Origin: an uncultured Acidobacteriota bacterium
GTDB lineage: Bacteria > Acidobacteriota > Terriglobia > Terriglobales > Acidobacteriaceae
NCBI GenBank assembly: GCA_903851035.1
Contig: CAINND010000078.1
Span: 20,627-84,626 of the forward strand
Length of the DNA: 64,000 bases
Direction: 5' to 3'
Position numbers and translations under genes: made by a program. Below, piece by piece: positions 1 through 10,723 of this stretch; position 1 is the stretch's first letter; the number at the start of each line of letters is the position of its first letter. A model generated the notes under the pieces. That model had not been told where the DNA came from. It did not search any database and worked only from the letters and a program-made list of their open reading frames with translations.

Positions 1-33
1 TATGTGAACGCCCACTCGAAAGGCGGGAAATAA
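1..33 (+). CDS. acpP: C-terminal end of a gene upstream of fabF, probably acyl carrier protein (partial)
   Basis: Reading frame YVNAHSKGGK-stop ends 2 nt before fabF; the ACP C-terminus/fabF order is typical. Only 10 codons visible. Confidence 0.5.
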   Translation, partial: YVNAHSKGGK

Positions 34-35
34 CC

Positions 36-1274
36 TTGAGCCGCCGCGTCGTTGTCACCGGAATGGGATTGATCTGCGGTGTGGGCAACACCGTGGACGA
101 GGTTTGGGCTGGCCTGATGGCAGGCAAGAGCGGCGTGGCGCCGATTACCGGCTTTGATGCCACGCTCTTCGCCTGCCAGATCGCAGCCGAAGTCAAAAAT
201 TTCGACCCCCTCAAGTTTGTGGAGAAGAAAGAGCTCAAGAAGATGGGCCGCTTCATCCACTTTGCCCTGGCCACCAGCACGGAGGCCATGGCGATGAGCG
301 GATTGCAGGTGACGCCGGAGAACTGCGAGAACATCGGCGTCTACATTGGCAGCGGCATTGGCGGCTTTGACGTCATCGAGCGCGAGCACACGGCGCTGAT
401 GGAAGGCGGCCCGCGCAAGATTTCGCCGTTCTTCATTCCGGCGGCCATCGTCAACCTGGCGGCCGGACAGGTCAGCATCCGCTTTGGCGTCAAGGGGCCG
501 AACATGGCCAGCGCCACGGCCTGCACCACCAGCGCGCACGCCATTGGCGACAGCTTCAAGATCATTCAGCGCGGCGATGCCGACGTGATGATCGCGGGCG
601 GCGCCGAGGCAGCCATCACTCCCATGGGCATTGGCGGATTTGCCGCCATGCGCGCCCTGAGCACCCGCAACGCTGAGCCGGAGCGCGCCAGCCGTCCCTG
701 GGACAAGGATCGCGACGGCTTTGTGGTGGGCGAAGGCTCGGGCATCCTGATCCTGGAAGAACTTGAGCACGCCAAGGCGCGCGGTGCCAACATCCTGGCC
801 GAAGTTGTCGGCTACGGCATGAGCGGCGACGCCTATCACATCACCTCTCCGGCACCGGATCACGATGGCGCCTTCCGCGTGATGCGCAACGCGCTGCGCG
901 ACGCCAAGTTGCAGCCCAGCCAGATTGGCTACGTCAACGCGCACGGCACCTCGACGCCCATCGGAGACGACCTGGAGGCCATCGCCATTCGCAACCTGTT
1001 CGGCGAGCACGTGGTTCCCGTCAGCAGCACCAAGAGCATGACCGGCCACCTGCTGGGCGGCGCCGGCGGTCTGGAAGCCGGCATCACCGTGCTGGCACTG
1101 CGCAACCAGATGCTGCCACCCACCATCAACCTGGAAAATCAGGATGAGGCCACCAAGGGCATGGACTTTGTGCCTAACAAGGCACGCGCGGCCAAGCTCG
1201 ACTATGCGCTCAGCAACAGCTTCGGATTCGGCGGCACCAACGGATCGCTGATTTTCAAACGCTGGAGCGAGTAG
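36..1274 (+). CDS. fabF: beta-ketoacyl-ACP synthase II
   Basis: Full-length KAS II: MSRRVVVTGMG start, TACTTSAHAIGD active-site Cys region, VNAHGTSTPIGD and STKSMTGHLLGGAGG His motifs, NSFGFGGTNGSL end. Confidence 0.97.
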   Translation: MSRRVVVTGMGLICGVGNTVDEVWAGLMAGKSGVAPITGFDATLFACQIAAEVKNFDPLKFVEKKELKKMGRFIHFALATSTEAMAMSGLQVTPENCENIGVYIGSGIGGFDVIEREHTALMEGGPRKISPFFIPAAIVNLAAGQVSIRFGVKGPNMASATACTTSAHAIGDSFKIIQRGDADVMIAGGAEAAITPMGIGGFAAMRALSTRNAEPERASRPWDKDRDGFVVGEGSGILILEELEHAKARGANILAEVVGYGMSGDAYHITSPAPDHDGAFRVMRNALRDAKLQPSQIGYVNAHGTSTPIGDDLEAIAIRNLFGEHVVPVSSTKSMTGHLLGGAGGLEAGITVLALRNQMLPPTINLENQDEATKGMDFVPNKARAAKLDYALSNSFGFGGTNGSLIFKRWSE

Positions 1275-1296
1275 GCAAATACAAAAGGAAAACAGA

Positions 1297-1324
1297 ACCC
1301 CGCCACACGGCGGGGTTTTTTATT
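1297..1324 (+). terminator. Rho-independent terminator after fabF
   Basis: Perfect 8-bp stem ACCCCGCC-ACAC-GGCGGGGT followed by T-tract TTTTTTATT. Confidence 0.9.
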
Positions 1325-1351
1325 GGCAGGCAGACCGTGCAATGCGCAGCG

Positions 1352-1999
1352 TTAATGATTCTTGCCGCGAGATTTGTCCACGGGCAGCACCCGCTGCAGC
1401 ACCAGCCGGCAGTGGCTTTCCACAAACTGCGGCGTCAGCTCTTTGTGGCGAATGAGAAAGCGAAAGTAGATGGGGCCATAGAGGGCGTCGAGCAGGTGAT
1501 CGATATCCACGCTGGCGGGCAGTTCGCCGCGGGCAACACCGCGCTGCATGGTCCCGGTGGCCTCAGCACGGCGCGGCATGATGAAGCGCTCACGGAAGGC
1601 CGTCAGCAGCATAGGTTCACTCTGCCCGGCGCCCAGAATGACGGAAACGACGTGTCCGCGGCGCCCGCGCAGAATCTTAACCAGTTGCTGCATCTGCTGC
1701 GTAACGTCGTTCACCAGCGATCCGGTATCGGGGAAGTGCAGCTTCTGAGTGGCTCCGAAGGCGAAGGCGTCGGCTACCAGGGCGGCCTTGTTCGGCCACC
1801 AGCGATAGACCGTAGCCTTGCCCACGGCGGCCCGGGCGGCCACCTCTTCGATCGTCAGGTCAATGTAGCCGTTCTGGCGGCTTTCGAAGAACTTCAATGT
1901 GCTGTTGAGGATGGCGCATCGCGCACGTTCACTACGGGGGCGGCCCAGTGTGCGCGGGCAGTCAGCGGACGGCTGCACGGTTGGTTTCTTGCTTGCCAT
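1352..1999 (-). CDS. TetR/AcrR family transcriptional regulator
   Basis: N-terminal HTH (IDLTIEEVAARAAVGKATVYRWWPNKAALV); divergent from an RND efflux operon. Confidence 0.93.
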   Translation of the reverse strand: MASKKPTVQPSADCPRTLGRPRSERARCAILNSTLKFFESRQNGYIDLTIEEVAARAAVGKATVYRWWPNKAALVADAFAFGATQKLHFPDTGSLVNDVTQQMQQLVKILRGRRGHVVSVILGAGQSEPMLLTAFRERFIMPRRAEATGTMQRGVARGELPASVDIDHLLDALYGPIYFRFLIRHKELTPQFVESHCRLVLQRVLPVDKSRGKNH

Positions 2000-2167
2000 T
2001 GCATCGCATCCTAGCACGGACGTGCTGCTTTGCGCGCTTTTCTTTTCAATCCAAGACGCATAGTATCGAATCTAAGTTATTGCGACCGGCCTGGGGGCCG
2101 ACCCATTCAGTATCAATTTGGCGCCTTTTGCAGGGCGCCGCCTGCTTCGGGAAGGTAGTCTTTCTCT

Positions 2168-5100
2168 ATGTGGATTGTTGCCCTAGCGCTTCGCCGGCCC
2201 TACACGTTTGTCGTCATGGCCGTCGCCATTCTTCTGCTGACGGTGATGACCGTCCCGCGCATGCCGGTGGACATCTTCCCGGATATTGATATCCCCGTGG
2301 TCTCGGTAGTCTGGTTTTACACCGGCATGTCGCCGCAGGAGATGGCCGACCGCATCGTGGTGAACAGCGAACGCGGCATCACCACCACAGTCAACAACGT
2401 CGAACATATTGAGTCCCAGTCGGTCAATGGCCTGGGCATCATCAAAATCTTCTTCCGCCCCGGCACCAACCTGCAGACGGCCATCGCGCAGGTCACCGCC
2501 ATCAGCCAGACCAACCTGAAGCAGATGCCGGTAGGCGCCAGTCCGCCGCTGATCATCAGTTACAGCGCCAGCACTACGCCGGTCATTCAGCTTGGACTCA
2601 GCAGCAAAACGCTCAGCGAGCAGGAGCTCTTCGACCAGGGCAACAACTTTCTGCGCAGTTCGCTGGCCACCGTGCAGGGAGCCGCCACGCCGTGGCCCTA
2701 CGGCGGTAAGCAGCGCCAGATTCAGGTGGACCTGGACACCGCCAAGTTACAGGCCTACGGGCTGGCTCCGGCGGATATCGTCAACGCCGTGAACGTGCAG
2801 AACCTGATTCTGCCCACCGGCACCACCAAGCTTGGACCGGTGGAATACAACGTTGAGTTGAACGGCACGCCTCCGACCATTGCCGCGCTGAATGACCTTC
2901 CGGTGAAGACCGTGAATGGCGCGACGATCTACATGCGAGACGTGGCTCACATCCGCGACGGCTTTGCTCCGCAGACGAACATCGTGCGGCAGGATGGCAC
3001 CCGCGGCGCGCTGATGAGCATTTATAAAAACGGCCGCGCCAGCACTCTGCAAATCGTGCAGGGCATCAAGGACATCGTCCCGGTGGCGGCCAAGAGCCTG
3101 CCGCCGGAATTAAAAGTCACTCCGCTCTTCGACCAGTCTCTTTTTGTGCGCGCCTCCATCAACGGCGTGCTCAAGGAGGCGTTGACCGCCGCCCTGCTGA
3201 CGGCCGCCATGATCCTGCTCTTCCTCGGCGACTGGCGGCCGACGCTGGTCATCCTGGTCAGCATTCCGCTCTCTATTTTCTGCTCCATCCTGGCCCTGTC
3301 AGCCATTGGCGAAACGCTGAACATCATGACCCTGGGCGGATTGGCGCTGGCCGTCGGCATCCTGGTGGATGACGCCACCGTGGAAATTGAAAACATTGAG
3401 CGCAACCTGGCCATGGGCAAGGAGATGCGCCATGCCATTCTGGACGGCGCGCAGCAGATTGCCATTCCCGCCTTCGTCAGCACGCTCTGCATCTGCATCG
3501 TCTTTGTGCCCATGTTCTTCCTCAGCGGCGTGGCGCGCTTTTTGTTTGTGCCGCTGGCGGAGGCCGTGAGCTTTGCCATGCTGGCCAGCTACCTGCTCTC
3601 GCGTACGCTCATCCCCACGCTGGTGATGTACATCATGCGCGGCCACGAGCACCGCGCTGCCGGGCCAAAGACGATCTTCGGCCGCTTCCAGCGCGGCTTT
3701 GAGCAGGGCTTCGAGCGCTTCCGCGCGGGCTACCAGGCAATGCTGGAGGTTGTGCTCGAGCATCGCCGCGGCTTCGTAACGCTGTTTCTATTCTTCTGCC
3801 TGGCCTCGCTGGGCATCATCACCGTGCTGGGGCAGGACTTCTTTCCCCAGGTGGATGCCGGCCTGCTGCGCTTGCACGTCCGCGGCCGTCCCGGCCTGCG
3901 CGTGGAGGAGACCGCCAAGCTGTGCGATGAGGTGGAGGCCGAGCTGCATCGCCAGATCCCCGGCAAGGAGATCGAGACGATCATGGACAACGTCGGCCTG
4001 CCCTACTCCGGTATCAACCAGAGTTACAGCACGGCCGGCACGGTGGGCACCAGCGATGCAGAAATCCTGATCTCGCTCGACCCCGAGCACCACCAGCCGA
4101 CGGAAAAACATATTCGCCAGTTGCGTCAGGAACTGCCCCGGCGTTTTCCAGGCGTGGAGTTCTTCTTCCAGCCCGCCGACATCACCACGCAGATTTTGAA
4201 TTTCGGCTTGCCCGCGCCGATCGACGTGCAGGTGGTGGGCAACGACATGCGCAGCAACTACGAAATAGCGCTGAAGATTGCCAACCAGATGCGCCACATC
4301 CCCGGCACGGCCGATGTGCATGTGCAGCAACTTCTCAGCCTGCCCACTCTGCACCTGGAGCTGGATCGCACCCGTATTGCGCAGGTAGGGCTGAGTGCCA
4401 GTCAGGTGGCGCAGAGCGTGCTGGTCTCGTTGAGCGGCAGTTCCCAGCTCACTCCGAACTTCTGGCTGAACCCGCGCAACGGCGTCACCTACAACATCGC
4501 CGTACAGGAGCCGCAGTACCGCATGACCCAGCTTGGCGACCTGATGGCGCTGCCCGTACAGGGTCCGCAGGGAGCGCAACTGCTGGGCAACCTGGCGCAG
4601 GTTACGCCCGTGGCCCGCCCGGCGGTGGTCAACCACTACGCAGTGCAGCCGGTGATTGACGTGTACGCCAGCACGCAGGATCGCGACCTGGGATCAGTGG
4701 CTAAGTCCGTGGACCAGATTGTGCATGGCTTTGACGGCAAGCTGCCGCGCGGCACCCGCATCGTGGTGCGCGGGCAGGTCAGCACCATGCGCTCGTCGTT
4801 TATCGGATTGGGCGTGGGCCTGCTGGGCGCCATCGTGCTGGTTTATCTGCTGATTGTCGTCAACTTCCAGAGCTGGCTCGATCCCTTCATCATCATCTCG
4901 GCCCTGCCCGGAGCGCTGGCCGGCATCTGCTGGCTGCTGCTGCTGACGCGCACTACTTTGAACGTCCCCTCGCTGACCGGCGCCGTGATGTGCATGGGCG
5001 TGGCCACGGCGAATTCCATCCTTATGGTGAGCTTTGCCCGCGAGCAAATGGAGAAGGGAGCCGACGCGCTGAGCGCGGCGATTGCCGCCGGGTATACCCG

Positions 5101-5317
5101 CGTGCGCCCGGTGCTGATGACCGCCTTGGCCATGGTGCTGGGCATGGTTCCCATGGCCTTGGGCATGGGCGAAGGCGGCGAGCAGAACGCTCCGCTTGGC
5201 CGCGCCGTCATTGGCGGACTGCTGTTTGCCACCGTGGCCACATTGTTTTTCGTTCCCAGCGTCTTTGCCATCTTCCACGGGCATCCACATCCGGAGCCAG
5301 ACGTCGACGAGGCATAA
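2168..5317 (+). CDS. RND efflux transporter permease (AcrB/CzcA-like)
   Basis: 1049 aa; RRPYTFVVMAVAILLL, PVDIFPDIDIPVV, GILVDDATVEIENIERN motif, two large periplasmic loops, C-terminal TM block. Confidence 0.95.
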   Translation: MWIVALALRRPYTFVVMAVAILLLTVMTVPRMPVDIFPDIDIPVVSVVWFYTGMSPQEMADRIVVNSERGITTTVNNVEHIESQSVNGLGIIKIFFRPGTNLQTAIAQVTAISQTNLKQMPVGASPPLIISYSASTTPVIQLGLSSKTLSEQELFDQGNNFLRSSLATVQGAATPWPYGGKQRQIQVDLDTAKLQAYGLAPADIVNAVNVQNLILPTGTTKLGPVEYNVELNGTPPTIAALNDLPVKTVNGATIYMRDVAHIRDGFAPQTNIVRQDGTRGALMSIYKNGRASTLQIVQGIKDIVPVAAKSLPPELKVTPLFDQSLFVRASINGVLKEALTAALLTAAMILLFLGDWRPTLVILVSIPLSIFCSILALSAIGETLNIMTLGGLALAVGILVDDATVEIENIERNLAMGKEMRHAILDGAQQIAIPAFVSTLCICIVFVPMFFLSGVARFLFVPLAEAVSFAMLASYLLSRTLIPTLVMYIMRGHEHRAAGPKTIFGRFQRGFEQGFERFRAGYQAMLEVVLEHRRGFVTLFLFFCLASLGIITVLGQDFFPQVDAGLLRLHVRGRPGLRVEETAKLCDEVEAELHRQIPGKEIETIMDNVGLPYSGINQSYSTAGTVGTSDAEILISLDPEHHQPTEKHIRQLRQELPRRFPGVEFFFQPADITTQILNFGLPAPIDVQVVGNDMRSNYEIALKIANQMRHIPGTADVHVQQLLSLPTLHLELDRTRIAQVGLSASQVAQSVLVSLSGSSQLTPNFWLNPRNGVTYNIAVQEPQYRMTQLGDLMALPVQGPQGAQLLGNLAQVTPVARPAVVNHYAVQPVIDVYASTQDRDLGSVAKSVDQIVHGFDGKLPRGTRIVVRGQVSTMRSSFIGLGVGLLGAIVLVYLLIVVNFQSWLDPFIIISALPGALAGICWLLLLTRTTLNVPSLTGAVMCMGVATANSILMVSFAREQMEKGADALSAAIAAGYTRVRPVLMTALAMVLGMVPMALGMGEGGEQNAPLGRAVIGGLLFATVATLFFVPSVFAIFHGHPHPEPDVDEA

Positions 5318-5344
5318 ACAGTTTTTGCAATTGCGGAGTTTCTT

Positions 5345-6676
5345 ATGAGCACAGACAACCCGACCCCGAATCCAACTCCGGCGCCGCGCCGCCACAAGAC
5401 GCAGGTGGAGCGCGACGAGGAGATTGAGGCCATACAGCAGCAGTCGCGCCACCAGCACGCGGAGATTCAGCGCCCGCCCGAAGTGCCTCCCGCCAGCCCG
5501 GGCAAAGCCATGCTGCTGGCAGTTGTCGTTGTGGCGCTGCTGGTGCTGGCCGGCGGTCTTACATTGTTTGAGCGCATTGCCCGCTCTAAGGCCCTGGCCC
5601 AGGAGACGGAGCAATCCGCCGTACCCACCGTGGCCACCGTGCATCCTTCCACCGATAAGCCGGACAACGAACTGGTGCTGCCTGCAACCTTGCAGGCCTA
5701 CCAGGAGTCGCCCATCTACGCCCGCACCAACGGCTACCTGCTGCGCTGGACACGCGACATTGGCAGCAAGGTGAAGAAGGGCGAATTGCTGGCCGTCATC
5801 GACACCCCGGAAATCGATCAGGAGCTGAACCAGGCCCGAGCCGCGCGGCAGCAGGTGCTGGCACAACTCGACCTGGCGCGCATCAGCGACCAGCGCTGGC
5901 AGAACCTGCGCAAGAGTGACTCGGTCAGCGCGCAGGAGGCCGACCAGCAATCCAGCGGCTACCAGCAGGCCAAAGCCAACCTGGCCGCCGCCGAAGCCAA
6001 CGTCCGCCGCCTGGAAGACCTGGAGAGCTTCAAAAATGTCTATGCGCCATTCAGCGGCGTGCTCACCCGCCGCAACGTGGATGCCGGCGCGCTGATTAAC
6101 TCCAACGGCACGGGCAAAGAGCTCTTCGATCTGGCCGAGGTTACGACCCTGCGCGTCTTCGTCAGCGTGCCGCAGGCCTACGCCAACGGCATGAAGCCCG
6201 GTTCCACGGCAACGATTACCATGCAGGAGTTTCCCGGCGAAAAATTTACCGGCGTCATCGTGCGCAACGCGCAGGCCATCGATCCCGCTACGCGCACCCT
6301 GCTGACCGAGGTGGACGTAAAGAACCCGGATGGACGCCTGCTGCCCGGCTCCTTTGGCCAGGTGCACTTTGCAGTGGATGGCCAGGTGCCGCGGCTGACC
6401 GTGCCGGTCAACACCATGCTCTTCCGCAGTGAAGGTCCCAAGGTGGCCGTTGTCGGCCAGGATGGGCACGCTCACCTGCGCACCCTCAACATTGGCCGCG
6501 ACTACGGCACCACGCTGGAGGTGCTGGGCGGCCTCGACGCGGCTGATCAGGTGATCGTCAATCCGCCGGATTCGCTGGAAGACAACCAGCCGGTGCGGGT
6601 GGCCGCGCCCGCCAAGACGAACGCCGCTCCCACAAAAGGCGCGCTGCCGTCCGCGGCGAAGGAAAAGAACTCGTGA
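5345..6676 (+). CDS. RND efflux periplasmic adaptor (HlyD/AcrA-like membrane fusion protein)
   Basis: Single N-terminal TM, lipoyl-like YLLRWTRDIGSKVKKGELLAVID, coiled coil, adaptor beta-barrel YAPFSGVLTRRNVDAGALI. Confidence 0.93.
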   Translation: MSTDNPTPNPTPAPRRHKTQVERDEEIEAIQQQSRHQHAEIQRPPEVPPASPGKAMLLAVVVVALLVLAGGLTLFERIARSKALAQETEQSAVPTVATVHPSTDKPDNELVLPATLQAYQESPIYARTNGYLLRWTRDIGSKVKKGELLAVIDTPEIDQELNQARAARQQVLAQLDLARISDQRWQNLRKSDSVSAQEADQQSSGYQQAKANLAAAEANVRRLEDLESFKNVYAPFSGVLTRRNVDAGALINSNGTGKELFDLAEVTTLRVFVSVPQAYANGMKPGSTATITMQEFPGEKFTGVIVRNAQAIDPATRTLLTEVDVKNPDGRLLPGSFGQVHFAVDGQVPRLTVPVNTMLFRSEGPKVAVVGQDGHAHLRTLNIGRDYGTTLEVLGGLDAADQVIVNPPDSLEDNQPVRVAAPAKTNAAPTKGALPSAAKEKNS

Positions 6677-8172
6677 GCCTCAGCCCATACAATGCGGGCC
6701 GCCTGATAAGCGCGCTGAGCCTGTGCCTGGCGCTGACCTCCTGCACGGTGGGGCCGCGCTACCAAAAGCCCGCGCCCACGGTTGCCGCCGTGCCCATGCC
6801 CGCCCAGTGGCAGGGCCAGAGCTGGCAGTTGGCCGCACCCGCCGATGAAACGCCGCGCGGCGAGTGGTGGCAGCTCTTCCATGACGACAAGCTGAACGAA
6901 CTGGAGCGTCAACTGTTGGAGGGCAATCAGAGCCTGGTGGCCGCACGCGACCATCTGGAATCGGCGCGCGCGCTGGCCCGCGTGGCCACCGCCGGACTCT
7001 TCCCGCAGCTCTCGGCCGACCCTTCTGCTATCCGCGAGCGTGGCGCCGGCGACCGTCCGCTGAATGGCGGCGCCACTACGACCCGCCCCTACACGCAGAA
7101 CGCGTTCACCGTTCCCTTCAACATCAACTACGAGTTCGACGTATTTGGCCGTGTGCGCCAGGGTGTGAAGTCGGCGAACGCGCAGTTGCAATCCACCGCC
7201 GCCGACACGGCCAACGCGCAGCTTGTTCTCACCGCCGAACTGGCCGCCGATTACTTTACCCTGCGCCAGCTTGATGCCGAGATGCAGGTGGTGGAAGAGA
7301 ACTCCGGCTACCAGCGCAAGGCGCTTGACCTGGTGAACCGTCGCCATGACGGCGGCATCGCCAACGGCCTGGACGTGGCGCAGCAGAAGTCTCTGCTGGA
7401 TGCCACGTTGACCCAGCTCTCTCTGGTGAAGCAATCGCGCGCGCAGTATGAACACGCCATCGCCGTGCTGGTGGGCCGCGCCGCGCCCGATTTTCATCTG
7501 GCTCCCGTGCCGCTGGCCACCGTGCCGCCGGTCATGCCCGTGGGGCTGCCCTCGCAACTGCTGGAGCGCCGACCGGACATTGCCAGTGCCGAGCGTCAGG
7601 TGGCTGTGGCCAACGCGCAGGTGGGACTGGCCAAGGCCGCCTTCTATCCACGTTTTGCCCTCAACTCCACCGGCGGTGGCTGGCAGAGCCGCGACATCGC
7701 CACGCTGGCCAACGCTCCCAGCCTCTTCTGGGCCGTGGGCGCCGATGCCCTGACGCCGATCTTTTCCGGAGGACGCAACAAGGCCAACCTGGCCGCCGCA
7801 CGCGCCAGCTACGACGCCAGCGTGGCCACCTATCGCCAGAGCGTGCTCACGGCCTTCGGGCAGGTCGAGGACGGACTCAGCAGCCTGGACGCACTCAGCA
7901 AGGCCAGTGAGACACAAGCAGCCGCCGTGGACGACGCTCGCCGCCAGCTCGAACTGGCCAACAACCGATATGTGGGTGGAGTGGACAACTACCTTACGGT
8001 GATATCCGCCGAAAGCACCCTGTTGAGCAATCAGCGGCTGGCCGTGCAATTGCTTGGACAACGCATGGTGGCCACTGTTTACCTGGTCAAGGCGCTGGGT
8101 GGCGGCTGGGATGCAAAACAGTTGGAGAAGCAGCAGGTTAAACCCACTGCCGGACAGATCGTACAACCGTAA
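6673..8172 (+). CDS. RND efflux outer-membrane lipoprotein, OprM/NodT family
   Basis: Lipobox LTSCTVGPRYQKP, ELAADYFTLRQLDAE, LLERRPDIASAERQVAVANAQVGLAKAAFYP. Confidence 0.95.
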   Translation: MSLSPYNAGRLISALSLCLALTSCTVGPRYQKPAPTVAAVPMPAQWQGQSWQLAAPADETPRGEWWQLFHDDKLNELERQLLEGNQSLVAARDHLESARALARVATAGLFPQLSADPSAIRERGAGDRPLNGGATTTRPYTQNAFTVPFNINYEFDVFGRVRQGVKSANAQLQSTAADTANAQLVLTAELAADYFTLRQLDAEMQVVEENSGYQRKALDLVNRRHDGGIANGLDVAQQKSLLDATLTQLSLVKQSRAQYEHAIAVLVGRAAPDFHLAPVPLATVPPVMPVGLPSQLLERRPDIASAERQVAVANAQVGLAKAAFYPRFALNSTGGGWQSRDIATLANAPSLFWAVGADALTPIFSGGRNKANLAAARASYDASVATYRQSVLTAFGQVEDGLSSLDALSKASETQAAAVDDARRQLELANNRYVGGVDNYLTVISAESTLLSNQRLAVQLLGQRMVATVYLVKALGGGWDAKQLEKQQVKPTAGQIVQP

Positions 8173-8181
8173 GGAATTTGA

Positions 8182-10482
8182 TTAACCGACCGGGTGCATC
8201 ACTTCGCCGATGGTGTTCAGCAGGTTGCGCAATTTAATCGGCTTTTGCAGCACCCTGGGACGTGGATTCTCCGGCAACCGCATCAGCAGGCGCTGATCCG
8301 TGTAGCCAGAGATAAACAGGGTAATCATTTCAGGACGCACCCGCTCCAATGCCGCCGCCAGCTCAGCGCCCTCCAGCCGCGGCATCACCACGTCGGTCAG
8401 CAGCAGGTGGATGGGCCCGTCGTGCTCGCCAGCCAAGCGCAAGGCCTCTTCGCCGTCGCAGGCAGAAAGCACGGTGTAGCCGTGTTGCCGCAGGTAGGCC
8501 ACAATGGAATCCCGCAGCGAATCCTCATCTTCGGCCACCAGCACGGTCTCTCCGTGGCCAATCAGAGCGGCTTCCTCCAAGGGCTCCGCCGCCTTTGTCT
8601 CCTCGGGCACGGCAGGAAAATAAATGCGGAAGGTGGTTCCGGTATCGAGCTCGCTTTCCACGCGAATATGCCCGCCACTCTGCTGCACAATGCCGTACAC
8701 CATGCTCAGGCCCAGGCCCGTGCCCTTGCCCAGCGGCTTGGTGGTAAAGAACGGCTCAAAGATGCGTGACTGCACCTCGCTGGCCATGCCCAGGCCGTTA
8801 TCCGCCACGCTGAGCACGCTGTAGATGCCGGGCGCCAGGCCGGGCAAGTCCTCGCTTTGGGCCGGAGTCACCGTGATGCTGCTGGTGCCAATCGTCAGCT
8901 TGCCGCCGCGTGGCATGGCATCGCGCGCGTTTACGCAAAGGTTCAGCAGCACCTGCGTAATCTGATCGGGATCGGCGCGCAGAAACTGCAGAGGCTTTTG
9001 CGTGGCCAGCGCAAGCTGAATGTCCTCGCCAATGAGCCGCTGCACCATCTTGGCCGTCTCCTCCACCACCACGTTCAGGTCCAGAATGCGCGGCGAAAGA
9101 ATCTGTTTGCGGCTGAAGGCCAGCAGTTGCTGGATGAGCGCCGAAGAACGTTCGCTGGCGCTCAGCACCTGCTGCGTGTACTGCCGCATCGGGTCGCCGG
9201 GCGGCAGGTCTTCCTCCATCATCTGGGTGTAGCTGCTGATGATCATCAGCAGGTTGTTGAAGTCGTGAGCGATGCCGCCGGCCAGGTTGCCGATGGCCTC
9301 CATCTTCTGCGCCTGGCGGAGTTGCTGCTCCAGCTCGGCGCGGCGGCTGATGTCCTCGGCGTAAATCTCCAGATAAGTACTGCCATCCGGCAACTGTGAG
9401 CGGCGCCCGCGCAGGCGCACCGAAAATTGCCGGTTGTCGCGGCGGCGCCAGGTGACGTCGGCCTCGGCGCGCTCCTCCAGCCGGCACTGCCGGGCGAAGG
9501 CCTTGCACTCCTCATCGCTGGCGAAGATGTCGTTGGCAATGTCAGCCGAAATCAGCTCCTGCGCCGAGGCAAAGCCCAGCATCTGCACCAGCGCCGGATT
9601 CACATCCGCAAAGCGCTGCAACTGCGGATCGCACTGGAAGATGCCGTATGGAGCGTTGGCAATCAGGGAGCGCAGGCGGCCTTCGCTCTCCTCCATCTTC
9701 TCCAGGGCAATTTTGCGCTCGGTAATGTCCTCGACCGTGCCCTCAAAGTACAGGATGTTGCCGTCGAGGTCGCGGGCCACGCGGGCGTTTTCCCGCACAA
9801 AAAGGATCGAGCCGTCGCGCCGCTTCCAGATGGATTCAACGCCGCGCGCCTCGCCGTCGCGCTCAATTTCAGCGCGGAAGCCTTCGCGCTGCGAGATGGG
9901 ACCGCAGCCGCCACCTTCCAGTCCGCGCCCCGTCAGGTCCTCAAACGAGTTGTAGCCCAGCATGCGCACCAGCGCCAGGTTGGCCATGGAGATCAACCCG
10001 TCGGCCGTGGTGCGGTAGATGCCCACCGGCGCATTGGCAAACAGATCGTGATAGCGGCGCTCACTCTCACGCAGAGCGCGCTCGGCACGCTTGCGCGCCG
10101 TGATGTTGCTGCACAAGATGACGCGTCCGTCGGCGGCACCCTTGGCATCCAGAATGGGGTAGATGACGGCGCTCATCCACAGTTCAAGGCCGTCGCGATG
10201 GTGCATGCGGATTTCGCATTGCTGACGGGTGGCGGAAAGCGGCGGAAGCTGCTGGCGGCGGCGTCCGGGCAGGGGCAACGGCTGAAAGTCACAGAATGGC
10301 GCGCCCTGCATCTGTGCCGCCGTGCAGCCCAGCATGGTGGCCATCTCCGGATTCACCCACAACGTATGTTCGTTGCGATCCAGCAGCCAAACGCCCTCTT
10401 CGGCAAGCTCCACCAGCTTGCGGCAGCGGTCGTCGCTGAATTGCAGCAGTGCGTCCAAGCGGGCGCGTACTCCGGCGTCCAT
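8182..10482 (-). CDS. PAS-domain hybrid sensor histidine kinase with C-terminal receiver domain
   Basis: Several PAS/PAC repeats, GGIAHDFNNLLMIISSYTQMM H-box, GTGLGLSMVYGIVQQSGG G-box, C-terminal receiver (VLVAEDEDSLRDS ... LLLTDVVMP ... FISGY ... LQKPI). Start chosen at MDAGVRARL; the ORF extends to 10635. Confidence 0.92.
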   Translation of the reverse strand: MDAGVRARLDALLQFSDDRCRKLVELAEEGVWLLDRNEHTLWVNPEMATMLGCTAAQMQGAPFCDFQPLPLPGRRRQQLPPLSATRQQCEIRMHHRDGLELWMSAVIYPILDAKGAADGRVILCSNITARKRAERALRESERRYHDLFANAPVGIYRTTADGLISMANLALVRMLGYNSFEDLTGRGLEGGGCGPISQREGFRAEIERDGEARGVESIWKRRDGSILFVRENARVARDLDGNILYFEGTVEDITERKIALEKMEESEGRLRSLIANAPYGIFQCDPQLQRFADVNPALVQMLGFASAQELISADIANDIFASDEECKAFARQCRLEERAEADVTWRRRDNRQFSVRLRGRRSQLPDGSTYLEIYAEDISRRAELEQQLRQAQKMEAIGNLAGGIAHDFNNLLMIISSYTQMMEEDLPPGDPMRQYTQQVLSASERSSALIQQLLAFSRKQILSPRILDLNVVVEETAKMVQRLIGEDIQLALATQKPLQFLRADPDQITQVLLNLCVNARDAMPRGGKLTIGTSSITVTPAQSEDLPGLAPGIYSVLSVADNGLGMASEVQSRIFEPFFTTKPLGKGTGLGLSMVYGIVQQSGGHIRVESELDTGTTFRIYFPAVPEETKAAEPLEEAALIGHGETVLVAEDEDSLRDSIVAYLRQHGYTVLSACDGEEALRLAGEHDGPIHLLLTDVVMPRLEGAELAAALERVRPEMITLFISGYTDQRLLMRLPENPRPRVLQKPIKLRNLLNTIGEVMHPVG

Positions 10483-10694
10483 CCCCAGAATCCAGTTTCC
10501 TGCTCGATGCGGCAGGATCGCCTTTATAAGCCTCGGCTGAGAAATCCAAGCCCCCGCCACAGGCGAGGGCCAACAGGCAGACATGGTAGCAGGGTTGCCC
10601 CGTGGGTGACGAGTGCAGAACACTGCTTTTGTCAATCACACAACTGCCCTTCCATTGGTCGTCAGGGGAACCGTGAACACCCCCATTACGTACA

Positions 10695-10723
10695 TTGCAA
10701 ACATCGCAGAATATGCTGATACT
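10695..10723 (+). promoter_or_regulatory. Candidate sigma70-type promoter for the 10851-12252 cassette
   Basis: TTGCAA (10695-10700), 17-bp spacer, GATACT (10718-10723). By eye only. Confidence 0.35.

Noticed and set aside
4694-6475. 593-aa minus-strand ORF
   Set aside because: Antisense to the RND permease/adaptor genes with clear coding signatures on the + strand.
6547-8166. 539-aa minus-strand ORF
   Set aside because: Complete antisense shadow of the OprM-like outer membrane gene.
9427-10719. 430-aa + strand ORF antisense to the hybrid kinase
   Set aside because: The minus strand has unambiguous PAS/HisKA/HATPase/receiver motifs.
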